A stretch of 64,000 nucleotides of DNA, from positions 1 to 64,000 of the forward strand of contig NZ_MINN01000085.1 of the NCBI RefSeq assembly GCF_001877785.1, given 5' to 3'. Numbering within the stretch: the stretch's first letter is position 1; each line of letters begins with the position of its first letter. Below are positions 8,702-15,602 of the stretch, piece by piece. The notes below the pieces were generated by a model. That model was given only the letters and a program-made list of their open reading frames with translations. It ran no database searches and had not been told where the DNA came from. Origin of the DNA: Rossellomorea aquimaris. Its GTDB lineage: Bacteria; Bacillota; Bacilli; Bacillales; Bacillaceae_B. A program made the translations under genes and the position numbers.

Positions 8702-9082
8702 ATGGAAAACTTAACGTTCTTTACTTATCCAAGCTGCACCTCTTGTAGAAAAGCAAAAAAATGGCTCAATGCAAATTCAATAGATTTCGATGAGCGTCAT
8801 CTTTTCAGGGATACACCGACCCGTGATGAATTAGTCCACTTACTTTCATTGACCACCGAAGGCCTTGATGAAATCCTGGCCACCCGAAGCCAGACATTCA
8901 AACAGCTCGGGACGGATGTGAATGACCTGCCGCTTTCCAAAGTAATCGACCTGATCATTCAAGAACCGAAACTCCTGCGCCGCCCGCTTCTGACCGACGG
9001 TAAGAAGCTAGTCGTCGGATACAATCCGGACGGCCTTAAGAGCTTTTCCGGGAAAAAGAGCAGTTTGAAGAAGAGCAGTTAG
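8702..9082 (+). CDS. mgsR: Spx/ArsC-like stress regulator MgsR
   Basis: The 126-residue protein has a thioredoxin-like ArsC/Spx fold. The redox motif CTSC is near residue 11, and the RPLLTDGKKLVVGYN segment near residue 96 is typical of the Spx group. MgsR modulates a subset of general stress genes by binding RNA polymerase. Length (126) and position after yqgY match B. subtilis YqgZ/MgsR. The ATG follows AGAGGAGG. The Ser/Lys-rich C-terminus is a species-specific tail. Spx itself is the main alternative; synteny favours MgsR. Confidence 0.85.
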   Translation: MENLTFFTYPSCTSCRKAKKWLNANSIDFDERHLFRDTPTRDELVHLLSLTTEGLDEILATRSQTFKQLGTDVNDLPLSKVIDLIIQEPKLLRRPLLTDGKKLVVGYNPDGLKSFSGKKSSLKKSS

Positions 9083-9180
9083 AGAGAAATAGAAGAGGCA
9101 GCCATCTTTTTGGGGATGGCCGCCTTTTGGATTTAGCGGGGGAAGGGTAGGTATAGGAAGTGCCTTGCCGCCTCCACATG

Positions 9181-9440
9181 GCGATGTCGAGCTCCGGTGG
9201 CTAGGAGCTCGAGGTCATAAGCTAAACTTACCAAAAAGGCAAAGAATACCTTTCCGGTAAGTTTAGCTTATGCTTGTCGGTTGTCGCTCCTGAGCGAGCC
9301 GCCTCCGCTTTTCGAATGTCCAGCTCCGGCGGATAGGAGCTCGAGGTCATAAAAGACGAGAACCCCAAAAAGGCAAAGAGCGCCTTTCCGGGGTTCCTGT
9401 CTTATGCTTGTCGTCTCTTGGCGAGCAGCCTCCGCTTTTT
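9181..9440. repeat. Two tandem copies of a folded dispersed repeat (about 9181-9313 and 9314-9440)
   Basis: Each copy reads AGCTCCGG, TAGGAGCTCGAGGTCATAA, a variable stem arm, AAAAAGGCAAAGA, CCTTTCCGG, the complementary arm, CTTATGCTTGTCG, and ends GCCTCCGCTTTT. In copy 1 the arms 9217-9232 and 9256-9271 pair over 16 bp. In copy 2 the arms differ in sequence (ending ACCCC / GGGGT) yet still pair. A second small hairpin GAGCTCC/GGAGCTC precedes each. Elements with this GAGCTC...GCCTCCGCTTTT plan are dispersed in Bacillus-group genomes. The paired changes argue for selection on structure. Confidence 0.75.
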
Positions 9441-9443
9441 GTA

Positions 9444-9515
9444 CTGGGCTAGCTGGATTCGAACCAACGCATGTCGCAGTCAAAGTGCGATGCCTTACCG
9501 CTTGGCTATAGCCCA
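9444..9515 (-). tRNA. tRNA-Gln (anticodon TTG)
   Basis: On the minus strand the 72-nt sequence folds as a complete cloverleaf: acceptor TGGGCTA/TAGCCCA plus discriminator G, D-arm GCCAAGCGGTAAGGC, anticodon arm TCGCA-CTTTGAC-TGCGA with anticodon TTG, and T-arm GTTGG-TTCGAAT-CCAGC. The 3' CCA is not encoded. It stands alone, transcribed away from comGA and towards the folded repeats. It is not the prophage attachment site. Confidence 0.95.
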
Positions 9516-10044
9516 ATGGGGTGTTACAAGAGATAGTATGAGAAGATTGGATGGAAAATATACAGTGTGATTAAAGTTTTTTTAGATAGATTATTTAATA
9601 TGAGGCGGGATGAACGAAAAGAGTCTTTAATGTTGATTCTAAATAAGAATGATTCTTATAAGATCATAAAATTCAAATTAGGATCATATTTTTCAATTTA
9701 GGATCATATATTTTTAAATTGGCGCGTATTTTTTGTCGAATGGATCATAAATCCTGGATTAGGATCATAAACCCTCCGCAGTCAAGAATTTTGGCGCCAC
9801 CCGCAGGTTCAATATCAATAAAAAACATAAATATTCATTAAAACGGGCACGGTTCCTTCGAAAATCACCTATATTTTGTTAAGTTTACTCCTGATTTCAT
9901 TGAAATCAGGCAGATTACAGAGGCAAACCATATTTCAAAAGTGCACCCATAAAAAAATTTCCATTCCCCTTCAAAAAGATAAAGGATTTTGTAATCTTTT
10001 GTCGTATATATAAGTTATGGAAAAAGAAAGGTGGTGTAACGACA
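9516..10044. promoter_or_regulatory. Gene-free region upstream of comGA with phased GATCATA repeats
   Basis: No gene is visible in these 529 bases. GATCATA occurs at 9662, 9682, 9702, 9743 and 9763, that is at steps of 20, 20, 41 and 20, so all copies lie on nearly the same face of the helix. Three are extended to TTAGGATCATA. A perfect 9-bp palindrome (CCTGATTTC/GAAATCAGG) lies at 9890-9910, and ATATAT at about 10006 could serve as a -10. ComK should activate this operon, but I could not find a textbook AAAA-N5-TTTT pair. Confidence 0.55.
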
Positions 10045-10791
10045 ATCTATCAATCGATAGAAGCTCTTTCAGAAATCATGCTAAAAGATGCCATTACGAA
10101 TGATGCATCCGATATTCACTTTATCCCCAGACTCAATGATTACCACATCCAGTTCCGCAAGACCGGGGTGCTCTCCCCTTTTCAATCGATTCCCCATGAT
10201 CAAGGTGAAAGACTCATCGCCCATCTGAAATTCATGGCGCAGATGGATATCGGGGAAAAACGGAAACCTCAAAGCGGCTCCTTCAATATGACAATCAGAG
10301 ACTCACCCGTTTCCCTCAGAATCTCTACTTTGCCGACCAATCACCTCAAAGAAAGCCTTGTCATCCGGATCCTTCCACAGGAGTACCAAGTCCCGCTCGA
10401 GAAAATGTCCCTTTATCCTTCCTCTGCAAAAAAACTTCTTGCCCTTCTCATGTATTCCCATGGACTTATCATTTTCACAGGCCCTACAGGCAGCGGGAAA
10501 ACCACGACGTTATATTCGCTTGTCCATCATTGCTCCTCCGCTCTCAACCGGAATGTCATCACGTTAGAAGATCCCATTGAAAAGAATCACGAAGATATGG
10601 TTCAGATCCAAGTGAATGAAAAAGCGGGAATCACTTATTCCGCGGGATTGAAGGCCATATTGAGGCATGACCCCGACATTATCATGGTCGGCGAGATCCG
10701 GGACAGGGAAACGGCTGAGACTGCGATCAGGGCAGCGCTTACAGGTCACCCAGTAAATATAATAGAACTCAAACTGAATGTATTTTGTTAA
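10045..10791 (+). pseudogene. comGA: comGA, 5' part, interrupted by the prophage
   Basis: ComGA is the cytoplasmic traffic ATPase that powers the competence pseudopilus. This part holds the N-terminal domain, Walker A (GPTGSGKTTTLYS), the Asp box (ITLEDPIEK) and the Walker B/His-box region (LRHDPDIIMVGEIRD). Homology stops after AALTGH at about 10748; the next 14 codons to TAA 10791 are phage DNA. The first ATG (10078) has no ribosome binding site, while AAAGGTGG at 10028-10034 points to ATC 10045, giving IYQSIEAL aligned with the start of B. subtilis ComGA. A truncated protein may be made but lacks the C-terminal part needed for hexamer function. Confidence 0.92.
10747..10748. other. attL, left prophage junction in comGA
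   Basis: Left sequence ggtCAcccagta and right sequence agcCAtctggta share a CA dinucleotide at 10747-10748 and 54321-54322. Joining left up to CA with right after CA recreates GGT-CAT-CTG-GTA-TTA, that is GHLVL, the invariant motif of this ATPase family. A 2-bp core is what large serine integrases use. Crossover at the nearby shared GTA would give GHPVL instead, which the family does not show. Confidence 0.75.
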
Positions 10792-10830
10792 AATATTTTG
10801 GGTTTAGTCTTTTCAGGAGGAGAGATATTC

Positions 10831-11490
10831 GTGTTGGACGGTTATAAAGTTTTTATGGAGAGGTTTAATATAACGAATAACGAGATGATTGATTTCGGAA
10901 TCAACGAAACAATTTTCATACCTAAAGATACTGTACTTGATGAATGGAAGATGCTCAAAGAAAGAGTGGTAGCTGGAAATACAAAGATTTTTGTACGGGG
11001 ATACGGTAGAGATGCGAAGGGCACTCAACTATACATGGATTTATACAGAGAACTTTTTGGTCATGATAACTTTATTAAGGATCCCACAAATAATGCAGAA
11101 CCAACAAAGCTTTTAAAGGCCTTAACGGGTTACTCGAGGCAAGAAAAGCCAACCATTAAATATAAACAAATCAGGAATTATCAAGTTTCACATATCTTTG
11201 GAAGAACAAAGAATCCATTTTCATTTACTGCCCCCTGGAACATTGTATATATACCTAAAATCATGGATCCATTTACTGGCCATGAAAGTAAAGGGGAGCT
11301 TACAAACGCTTTTCAGAAGAAATTTCTAGAAAAGTTCTACTTATATTATCAGGATTACATAGAGGAATTCAATGAATTAATGTATGAGTTAAAACCAGAG
11401 TTAACCCGTTATCTATTAAAAAATGGGGATACATTTACAGACAAATTCAAAGAGGACGCAATTCAACAGTTTAGCCCCATAGTTATATAA
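10831..11490 (+). CDS. Uncharacterised attL-proximal phage protein, possible nuclease-like fold
   Basis: This 219-residue protein starts at GTG 10831 after a strong AGGAGGAG site. It is soluble, with no signal peptide or membrane segment. The central stretch YQVSHIFGRTKNPFSFTAP followed by NIVYIPKIMDPFTGHES has the His...Asn...His spacing of some HNH/His-Me finger nucleases, but without the usual cysteines. It lies between attL and the integrase and is transcribed towards it, a place where cargo genes are common. I do not recognise the family; nuclease activity is only a suggestion. Confidence 0.6.
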   Translation: MLDGYKVFMERFNITNNEMIDFGINETIFIPKDTVLDEWKMLKERVVAGNTKIFVRGYGRDAKGTQLYMDLYRELFGHDNFIKDPTNNAEPTKLLKALTGYSRQEKPTIKYKQIRNYQVSHIFGRTKNPFSFTAPWNIVYIPKIMDPFTGHESKGELTNAFQKKFLEKFYLYYQDYIEEFNELMYELKPELTRYLLKNGDTFTDKFKEDAIQQFSPIVI

Positions 11491-11504
11491 GGCATTGACG
11501 AAGT

Positions 11505-11535
11505 AAAAGCTCAGATACGAAGCACCTGAGCTTTT
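11505..11535. terminator. Bidirectional terminator between the attL gene and the integrase
   Basis: AAAAGCTCAG and CTGAGCTTTT form a perfect 10-bp stem with an 11-base loop between two convergent genes. Confidence 0.8.
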
Positions 11536-11549
11536 ATGGAATTATTTTA

Positions 11550-13010
11550 TTAATAAAATTCAACTTCCTTAATTTCTACAGTCTCTGGAACTCTACCTGT
11601 CCCAACTTTATTTACTACAATATTATTCATAAACATCTGAAGCAGCGTTTTCTTTTCCAATGCCTCAAGTTGGTTCCAGTTAGATTTCATATCAAGAAGG
11701 ATTCCATACAAATCTTCTGTATTCATTTTTTCTCCGCGAGGCTCTAATGAAGATAGCTGATTTTTAATATCATTCTCTTTTGTATTTTCCTCTTCGATCC
11801 GACTTGAAAAATCATCATCGCTAATCATTTCATTTACCCAGGCATATTGCCATTTCTTCCGACGGTTATCAATTTCTTTTAATTCTTTTTGAAGAGCCTT
11901 CTTTTGTTGTTCATTTGCATTATCTTCTTTTTCATCGCTAACATCTTCAATAATGTCTGGATTTATTTTGAAGGTGTTCAAGTAGTTCAGAAATTGCACT
12001 TCTAAATGATTTTCCCCAATGTTAGGCAGATCGCATTTCCCTAACCGTCTTTTTGTACAGTAATAACTTCTGGGCCGAGAAATATGATCCTTTTTAGTTT
12101 TACTCTTATAGTAACCATACCTTCCAGCCAGGGGAGAACCGCAGCGGGCACATTTTGCGATACCGGAGAAAATAAACTTGCTGGTTGCTGATCGGGGGTG
12201 AACGACTCTGCGACTTTCTTTGATTTTTTGTACATTCTCGAATGTCTCTTTTGAAATGATAGCTGGATGTGCGTCTTCAACCTCGAAATAATTCTCTTTA
12301 TTTGTGCGATAGTTATACCGCATGGTACCAATATAAAGAGGGTTCGAAAGGATGTACTTAATCTTAAAGTCATTCCATATAGCACCGGATTTAGTGGTTA
12401 TGTTAGATTTGTTGAAATCGATAGCAATATTCCTCATGGTCTTTCCACAGAGATAATCATCATAAATTCTTTTTACCAATAGAGCCTCATGCTTATTAAT
12501 GACAAGCGTTTTGTTTTTTTTATCAATCTCATATCCAAAAGGCGCCTGGTTAATAACCCAGTTCCCTTCACGGGCTTTTTGTTCCATCCCCATACGAATA
12601 CGCTCGCCAGTGTTCTCCCGTTCCCATTGAGCAAGTGCAGCCACAATGGTTATGAACATTCTTCCCATTGCTGTGGTTGTATCATAAACCTCCGTGGCGG
12701 ACTTGAACTTGCAATCATACTTATCAAACGTTTCTAAGATGGTATATAGGTCTCTTACAGAACGTGTTAATCGGTCGAGACGATATACCAACACACAATC
12801 AATCAAACCTTCCTCTATATGCTTCATCATTCGCTTCAGATTTGGTCTGTTCGTGTCTTTAGCACTGTAGCCATCATCTACATAGAACTCGAATATCTCC
12901 CACCCCTGGGACACACAGTAGGCTTTCAGACGATCAGTTTGTGCTCTAATAGAATATCCTTCTGCTGCTTGTTCTGCTGTACTCACCCGGACGTATATTG
13001 CTGCCTTCAC
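11550..13010 (-). CDS. Large serine recombinase (prophage integrase)
   Basis: The 486-residue protein integrates and excises the element. The N-terminal resolvase domain starts AAIYVRVSTAEQ, with catalytic Ser near residue 10, and includes QTDRLKAY and VYRLDRLTRS. The recombinase domain follows (about residues 160-270), then a zinc ribbon beginning CARCGSPLAG near residue 305 and including YYCTKRR...C, then a coiled coil (about residues 375-430) and a short C-terminal tail. Length and order are those of phage integrases such as A118, TP901-1 and phiC31. It needs a partner excision factor, which I could not identify. It reads towards attL. Confidence 0.95.
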   Translation of the reverse strand: MKAAIYVRVSTAEQAAEGYSIRAQTDRLKAYCVSQGWEIFEFYVDDGYSAKDTNRPNLKRMMKHIEEGLIDCVLVYRLDRLTRSVRDLYTILETFDKYDCKFKSATEVYDTTTAMGRMFITIVAALAQWERENTGERIRMGMEQKAREGNWVINQAPFGYEIDKKNKTLVINKHEALLVKRIYDDYLCGKTMRNIAIDFNKSNITTKSGAIWNDFKIKYILSNPLYIGTMRYNYRTNKENYFEVEDAHPAIISKETFENVQKIKESRRVVHPRSATSKFIFSGIAKCARCGSPLAGRYGYYKSKTKKDHISRPRSYYCTKRRLGKCDLPNIGENHLEVQFLNYLNTFKINPDIIEDVSDEKEDNANEQQKKALQKELKEIDNRRKKWQYAWVNEMISDDDFSSRIEEENTKENDIKNQLSSLEPRGEKMNTEDLYGILLDMKSNWNQLEALEKKTLLQMFMNNIVVNKVGTGRVPETVEIKEVEFY

Positions 13011-13064
13011 TTGATCACTTCCTTTTGTTTAACGATAAACACTAATACAGAACAAAAAAATAGT

Positions 13065-13583
13065 TTAATAGGTAATATTTCTAGTTGTTTGCAATCTTCT
13101 TTTTACCTGTTCTAACCTCATTTCACACAGTTCAGGCGAGACTTGAAACATTAGGGACATTTGATTAACTACGTCATGTTCTTGAAATGGGATGTATTTA
13201 AGCATGTGATGGGGGATAGCTGCATATTGAGTGAAATGCTGGGCATCCCATTCTTGGAGTTCTCTAAATGCAGTGGGCATCATACTTTGAATGCCAGCGT
13301 GTCTTAAGATATGACATAGTTCGTGAAAGAATATTTCTCTCTGCTTTTCCAGGGGCTCTCGTTCATCAATTACAATATCCCTATACCTGCCGAAGATATG
13401 AAAGCTACTGTTCATCGGTTTCTTTTTTAAGAAGATTTCAAAATAACGTGAAATAGTTTGTTCATTAATGAGGGATGGTTTGGTAATCCCCATTTTGTTA
13501 TACATTGTTGAGACCCAATCTTCTAATTCAGTAGTGCGGTATTGTTCCTGGTACAATTTGCTCACCTCGGTAACATTATACAA
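13065..13583 (-). CDS. ImmA/IrrE-family metallopeptidase
   Basis: The 172-residue protein has the zinc-protease motif HELCHILRH near residue 89 and the downstream acidic residue in QEWDAQHFTQYAA, typical of ImmA/IrrE proteins. In ICEBs1 and many prophages ImmA cleaves the XRE repressor after DNA damage or peptide signalling and so triggers induction. It is divergent from the HNH operon and follows the integrase. Its likely target, the repressor at 20871, lies 7.3 kb away instead of next door because of inserted cargo. Confidence 0.88.
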   Translation of the reverse strand: MYNVTEVSKLYQEQYRTTELEDWVSTMYNKMGITKPSLINEQTISRYFEIFLKKKPMNSSFHIFGRYRDIVIDEREPLEKQREIFFHELCHILRHAGIQSMMPTAFRELQEWDAQHFTQYAAIPHHMLKYIPFQEHDVVNQMSLMFQVSPELCEMRLEQVKRRLQTTRNITY

Positions 13584-13819
13584 ACATATGTTCTGTTTAA
13601 CAACAAAAAATATATTCGAATACGTTTAAACTTTTACTAAATCTAGTCAACAGTTAGTATAGATTAATCCATTTAGAATTCATTCTGGTAAGTAAAAATA
13701 TAACTGAATAGGTAAATATATGTTAATATTGTATTGTTATTATTTATCTGAAATAAAGATAAAATTTTTATACCTTATGAGGAAAGGAAGTTTTAATCTG
13801 CCAAAATAGGAGGTTTTAC

Positions 13820-14509
13820 ATGACAATACTTGAAAAAGATCTTAAAATCTTATGGGGAAGAGCAGCTGGAAGATGTTCATATTGTAATGAGGATTTAACT
13901 AGAACATTTGAGCAGGGTTCCATTACTCTTGGAGAAATGGCACATGTGATTGCTAGAAGCCAGAATGGTCCTAGAGGAAGTGCTGAATTTTTAGCTGAAA
14001 ATGAAAGAGATAAATATGAAAATCTAATATTATTATGTCCAACTCACCATAGGTTAATTGATAAGGCACCCCGTAACTTCGCTGTTGAAGATATACTGGA
14101 ATGGAAAAGAAGGCATGAAGAAAAAGTGAATTTCTCGCTTTCCAATATTGAGGTACAGACTTTCTATGAATTATGTGAACGAGTTGCAATAATCTTACTG
14201 GAAAATTCTCAAATTCATAAGCAGTATGGTCCTGAATCATTGGTGGCGAATAGTAATCCTTTTTCTGATGTTTCAGATATATGGTCATTAAAAAAACTTA
14301 CAAAAATCATTCCAAATAATAGAAAAATAATCAATATTATTGAAAAAAATATAGGTCTTTTAAAGTACACTCAAAAAAAGACTTTTTATTTATTCAAAGA
14401 ACATGCGGAAGCATTTGAGTTAAATACTCAAAGCCGACTGGATAGAGAGGCTGTACCTCGTTTTCCAATAGAGTTTAAAAATATGATTGAGGAGTGTATG
14501 GATGAATAA
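13820..14509 (+). CDS. HNH endonuclease with alpha-helical C-terminal domain
   Basis: The 229-residue protein has an HNH nuclease domain in residues about 1-95: zinc-type CSYC near residue 15, MAHVIARSQNGPRG, and NLILLCPTHHRLID near residue 73. This is the Cys-rich HNH form found in restriction and other defence effectors. Residues 100-229 are helical and unfamiliar, including a RFPIEFKNM segment near the end. It overlaps the next gene by 8 bases (ATGAATAA) and forms a three-gene operon with it and a nucleotidyltransferase gene. The DNA is AT-rich. A phage-defence role is inferred from domain and context. Confidence 0.8.
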   Translation: MTILEKDLKILWGRAAGRCSYCNEDLTRTFEQGSITLGEMAHVIARSQNGPRGSAEFLAENERDKYENLILLCPTHHRLIDKAPRNFAVEDILEWKRRHEEKVNFSLSNIEVQTFYELCERVAIILLENSQIHKQYGPESLVANSNPFSDVSDIWSLKKLTKIIPNNRKIINIIEKNIGLLKYTQKKTFYLFKEHAEAFELNTQSRLDREAVPRFPIEFKNMIEECMDE

Positions 14510-14897
14510 GCCAAGACAAAACAGTATTAATTTTATTGAAGACCGATTATTATCTCATTCTAAAGTTGAAAGTATAGAAAAAATCCAGGATTACTATTAC
14601 TTAATTAAAAGGAATTCTGGACTAAGAGATATTAGGTTAGTTTTATCTGATGACTATACTGTGGGAATTGCTGATTTGATTCAGATTAAAGAGACGTATC
14701 CAGATATGAATGCAATTTTGACGGTATCTAGTTGGAATGGTTATACCAAATCAGTAAAGATAGAGGCGAAAAAAGAAAATATAGGGGTTTTTGTACCTCG
14801 GGAATTGTTAGGGGCACTTAATCTTGATCAATATTGGAAGTACATTAAAATGGATGATGATGGAGAGCCTATTGATTTCGGAGGCCGAAGCGGCTAA
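14502..14897 (+). CDS. Uncharacterised second gene of the HNH operon, restriction-like segment
   Basis: This 131-residue protein starts MNKPRQNSINF with translational coupling to the HNH gene. The core NAILTVSSWNGYTKSVKIEA followed by KKENIGVFVPREL resembles the strand-strand-helix-strand end of the PD-(D/E)XK nuclease fold, but a clear D...ExK triad is not certain. Its 3' end overlaps the nucleotidyltransferase gene. I do not recognise the family. It may be the target-recognition or regulatory component of the cassette. Confidence 0.65.
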   Translation: MNKPRQNSINFIEDRLLSHSKVESIEKIQDYYYLIKRNSGLRDIRLVLSDDYTVGIADLIQIKETYPDMNAILTVSSWNGYTKSVKIEAKKENIGVFVPRELLGALNLDQYWKYIKMDDDGEPIDFGGRSG

Positions 14898-15141
14898 TGT
14901 ACGTTTTTATTTGTTTGGTTCAGTATTAAATAATATGGAATATAATGATGTCGATATTCTTATACTTTATGATGGCTCGAATAGAAATAATATCATCCGA
15001 GTTATCCAGCTACGAAAAGTGTTATGGGAGTTATCTAGCATTGTAATGAAAGAAGAATTGGACATAACCCTGTTGACATATAAAGAAAATGAAGAGAGAG
15101 ATTTTATAGGTTCAGAAAATGCTGAATATTTCTATCCATAA
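14854..15141 (+). CDS. MNT-type minimal nucleotidyltransferase
   Basis: The protein is about 95 residues. It contains the DNA polymerase beta-type nucleotidyltransferase signature FGSV followed by YNDVDILILY, with two catalytic Asp residues, and a third acidic position in ELDITLLTY. The start is uncertain (ATG 14854, 14857 or 14860) because it lies inside the previous gene; no strong ribosome binding site is seen, so translational coupling is likely. MNT proteins usually pair with HEPN toxins and AMPylate them. No classical HEPN gene is next door, which makes the pairing with an HNH protein unusual. Confidence 0.75.
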   Translation: MMMESLLISEAEAANVRFYLFGSVLNNMEYNDVDILILYDGSNRNNIIRVIQLRKVLWELSSIVMKEELDITLLTYKENEERDFIGSENAEYFYP

Positions 15142-15602
15142 TCTACTACAAACAACTAGGGTTGTTTGCAACTATTCTTACTATTAATAAATATTAATAA
15201 ATTAGTCAATCTGTCACCAATAGATGGTACTGTTGGCGCGAATTATTAAATGAAATAAGCCTCTCGCTTTTTTAGGAGGGGCCTATTTCATTTAGTTAAA
15301 TTTTTGGTTTATTAACAAGTTATTTCAACTTATCGAATGGTCTGAACTAAAGTCTCTTTTATTGATCTAAGCTGATAATTCTTTAATGAAATTACCTCTT
15401 TTAGTCCACAAAACTGGAGTGATGTCATAGCTTTCAAGTGCGGCAGACATTAGTTAACAATTATTTCAACTCCTAAATGGTCATGTACCTCTATTAAACC
15501 AAAATAATCCACAATTTTACAGGGGAATGTTAGATTTATAGTAATTTTATGCTATATTTTACATAAGAATAAAAAATATTAAGAGAAGGAGAATTTACAT
15601 TA
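15142..15602. other. Gap between the HNH operon and the NACHT gene, with a large hairpin
   Basis: At 15248-15293 AAATGAAATA and TATTTCATTT form a 10-bp outer stem, with GCCTC/GAGGGGC pairing inside, which could terminate the HNH operon. On the minus strand 15367-15450 is a 27-codon frame (starting MSAALESYD, ending KELSA) that may be the remnant of a lost gene. No other gene is visible. The promoter of the NACHT gene should lie in the AT-rich part after 15500. Confidence 0.45.

Noticed and set aside
9444-9515. tRNA-Gln as the integration site of the element
   Set aside because: The tRNA is intact, no partial copy is seen at the right end, and the junctions fall clearly inside comGA 1.2 kb away.
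9268-9516. Minus-strand frame covering the repeats and tRNA-Gln
   Set aside because: It translates a tRNA gene and structured repeats, so it cannot be a real protein gene.
9900-10030. Canonical ComK box (AAAA-N5-TTTT pair) before comGA
   Set aside because: Only loose A- and T-runs with wrong spacing were found, so no site is annotated even though ComK control is expected.
10753-10755. GTA shared by both junctions as crossover core
   Set aside because: Recombination there would restore GHPVL instead of the invariant GHLVL; the CA core fits the protein family.
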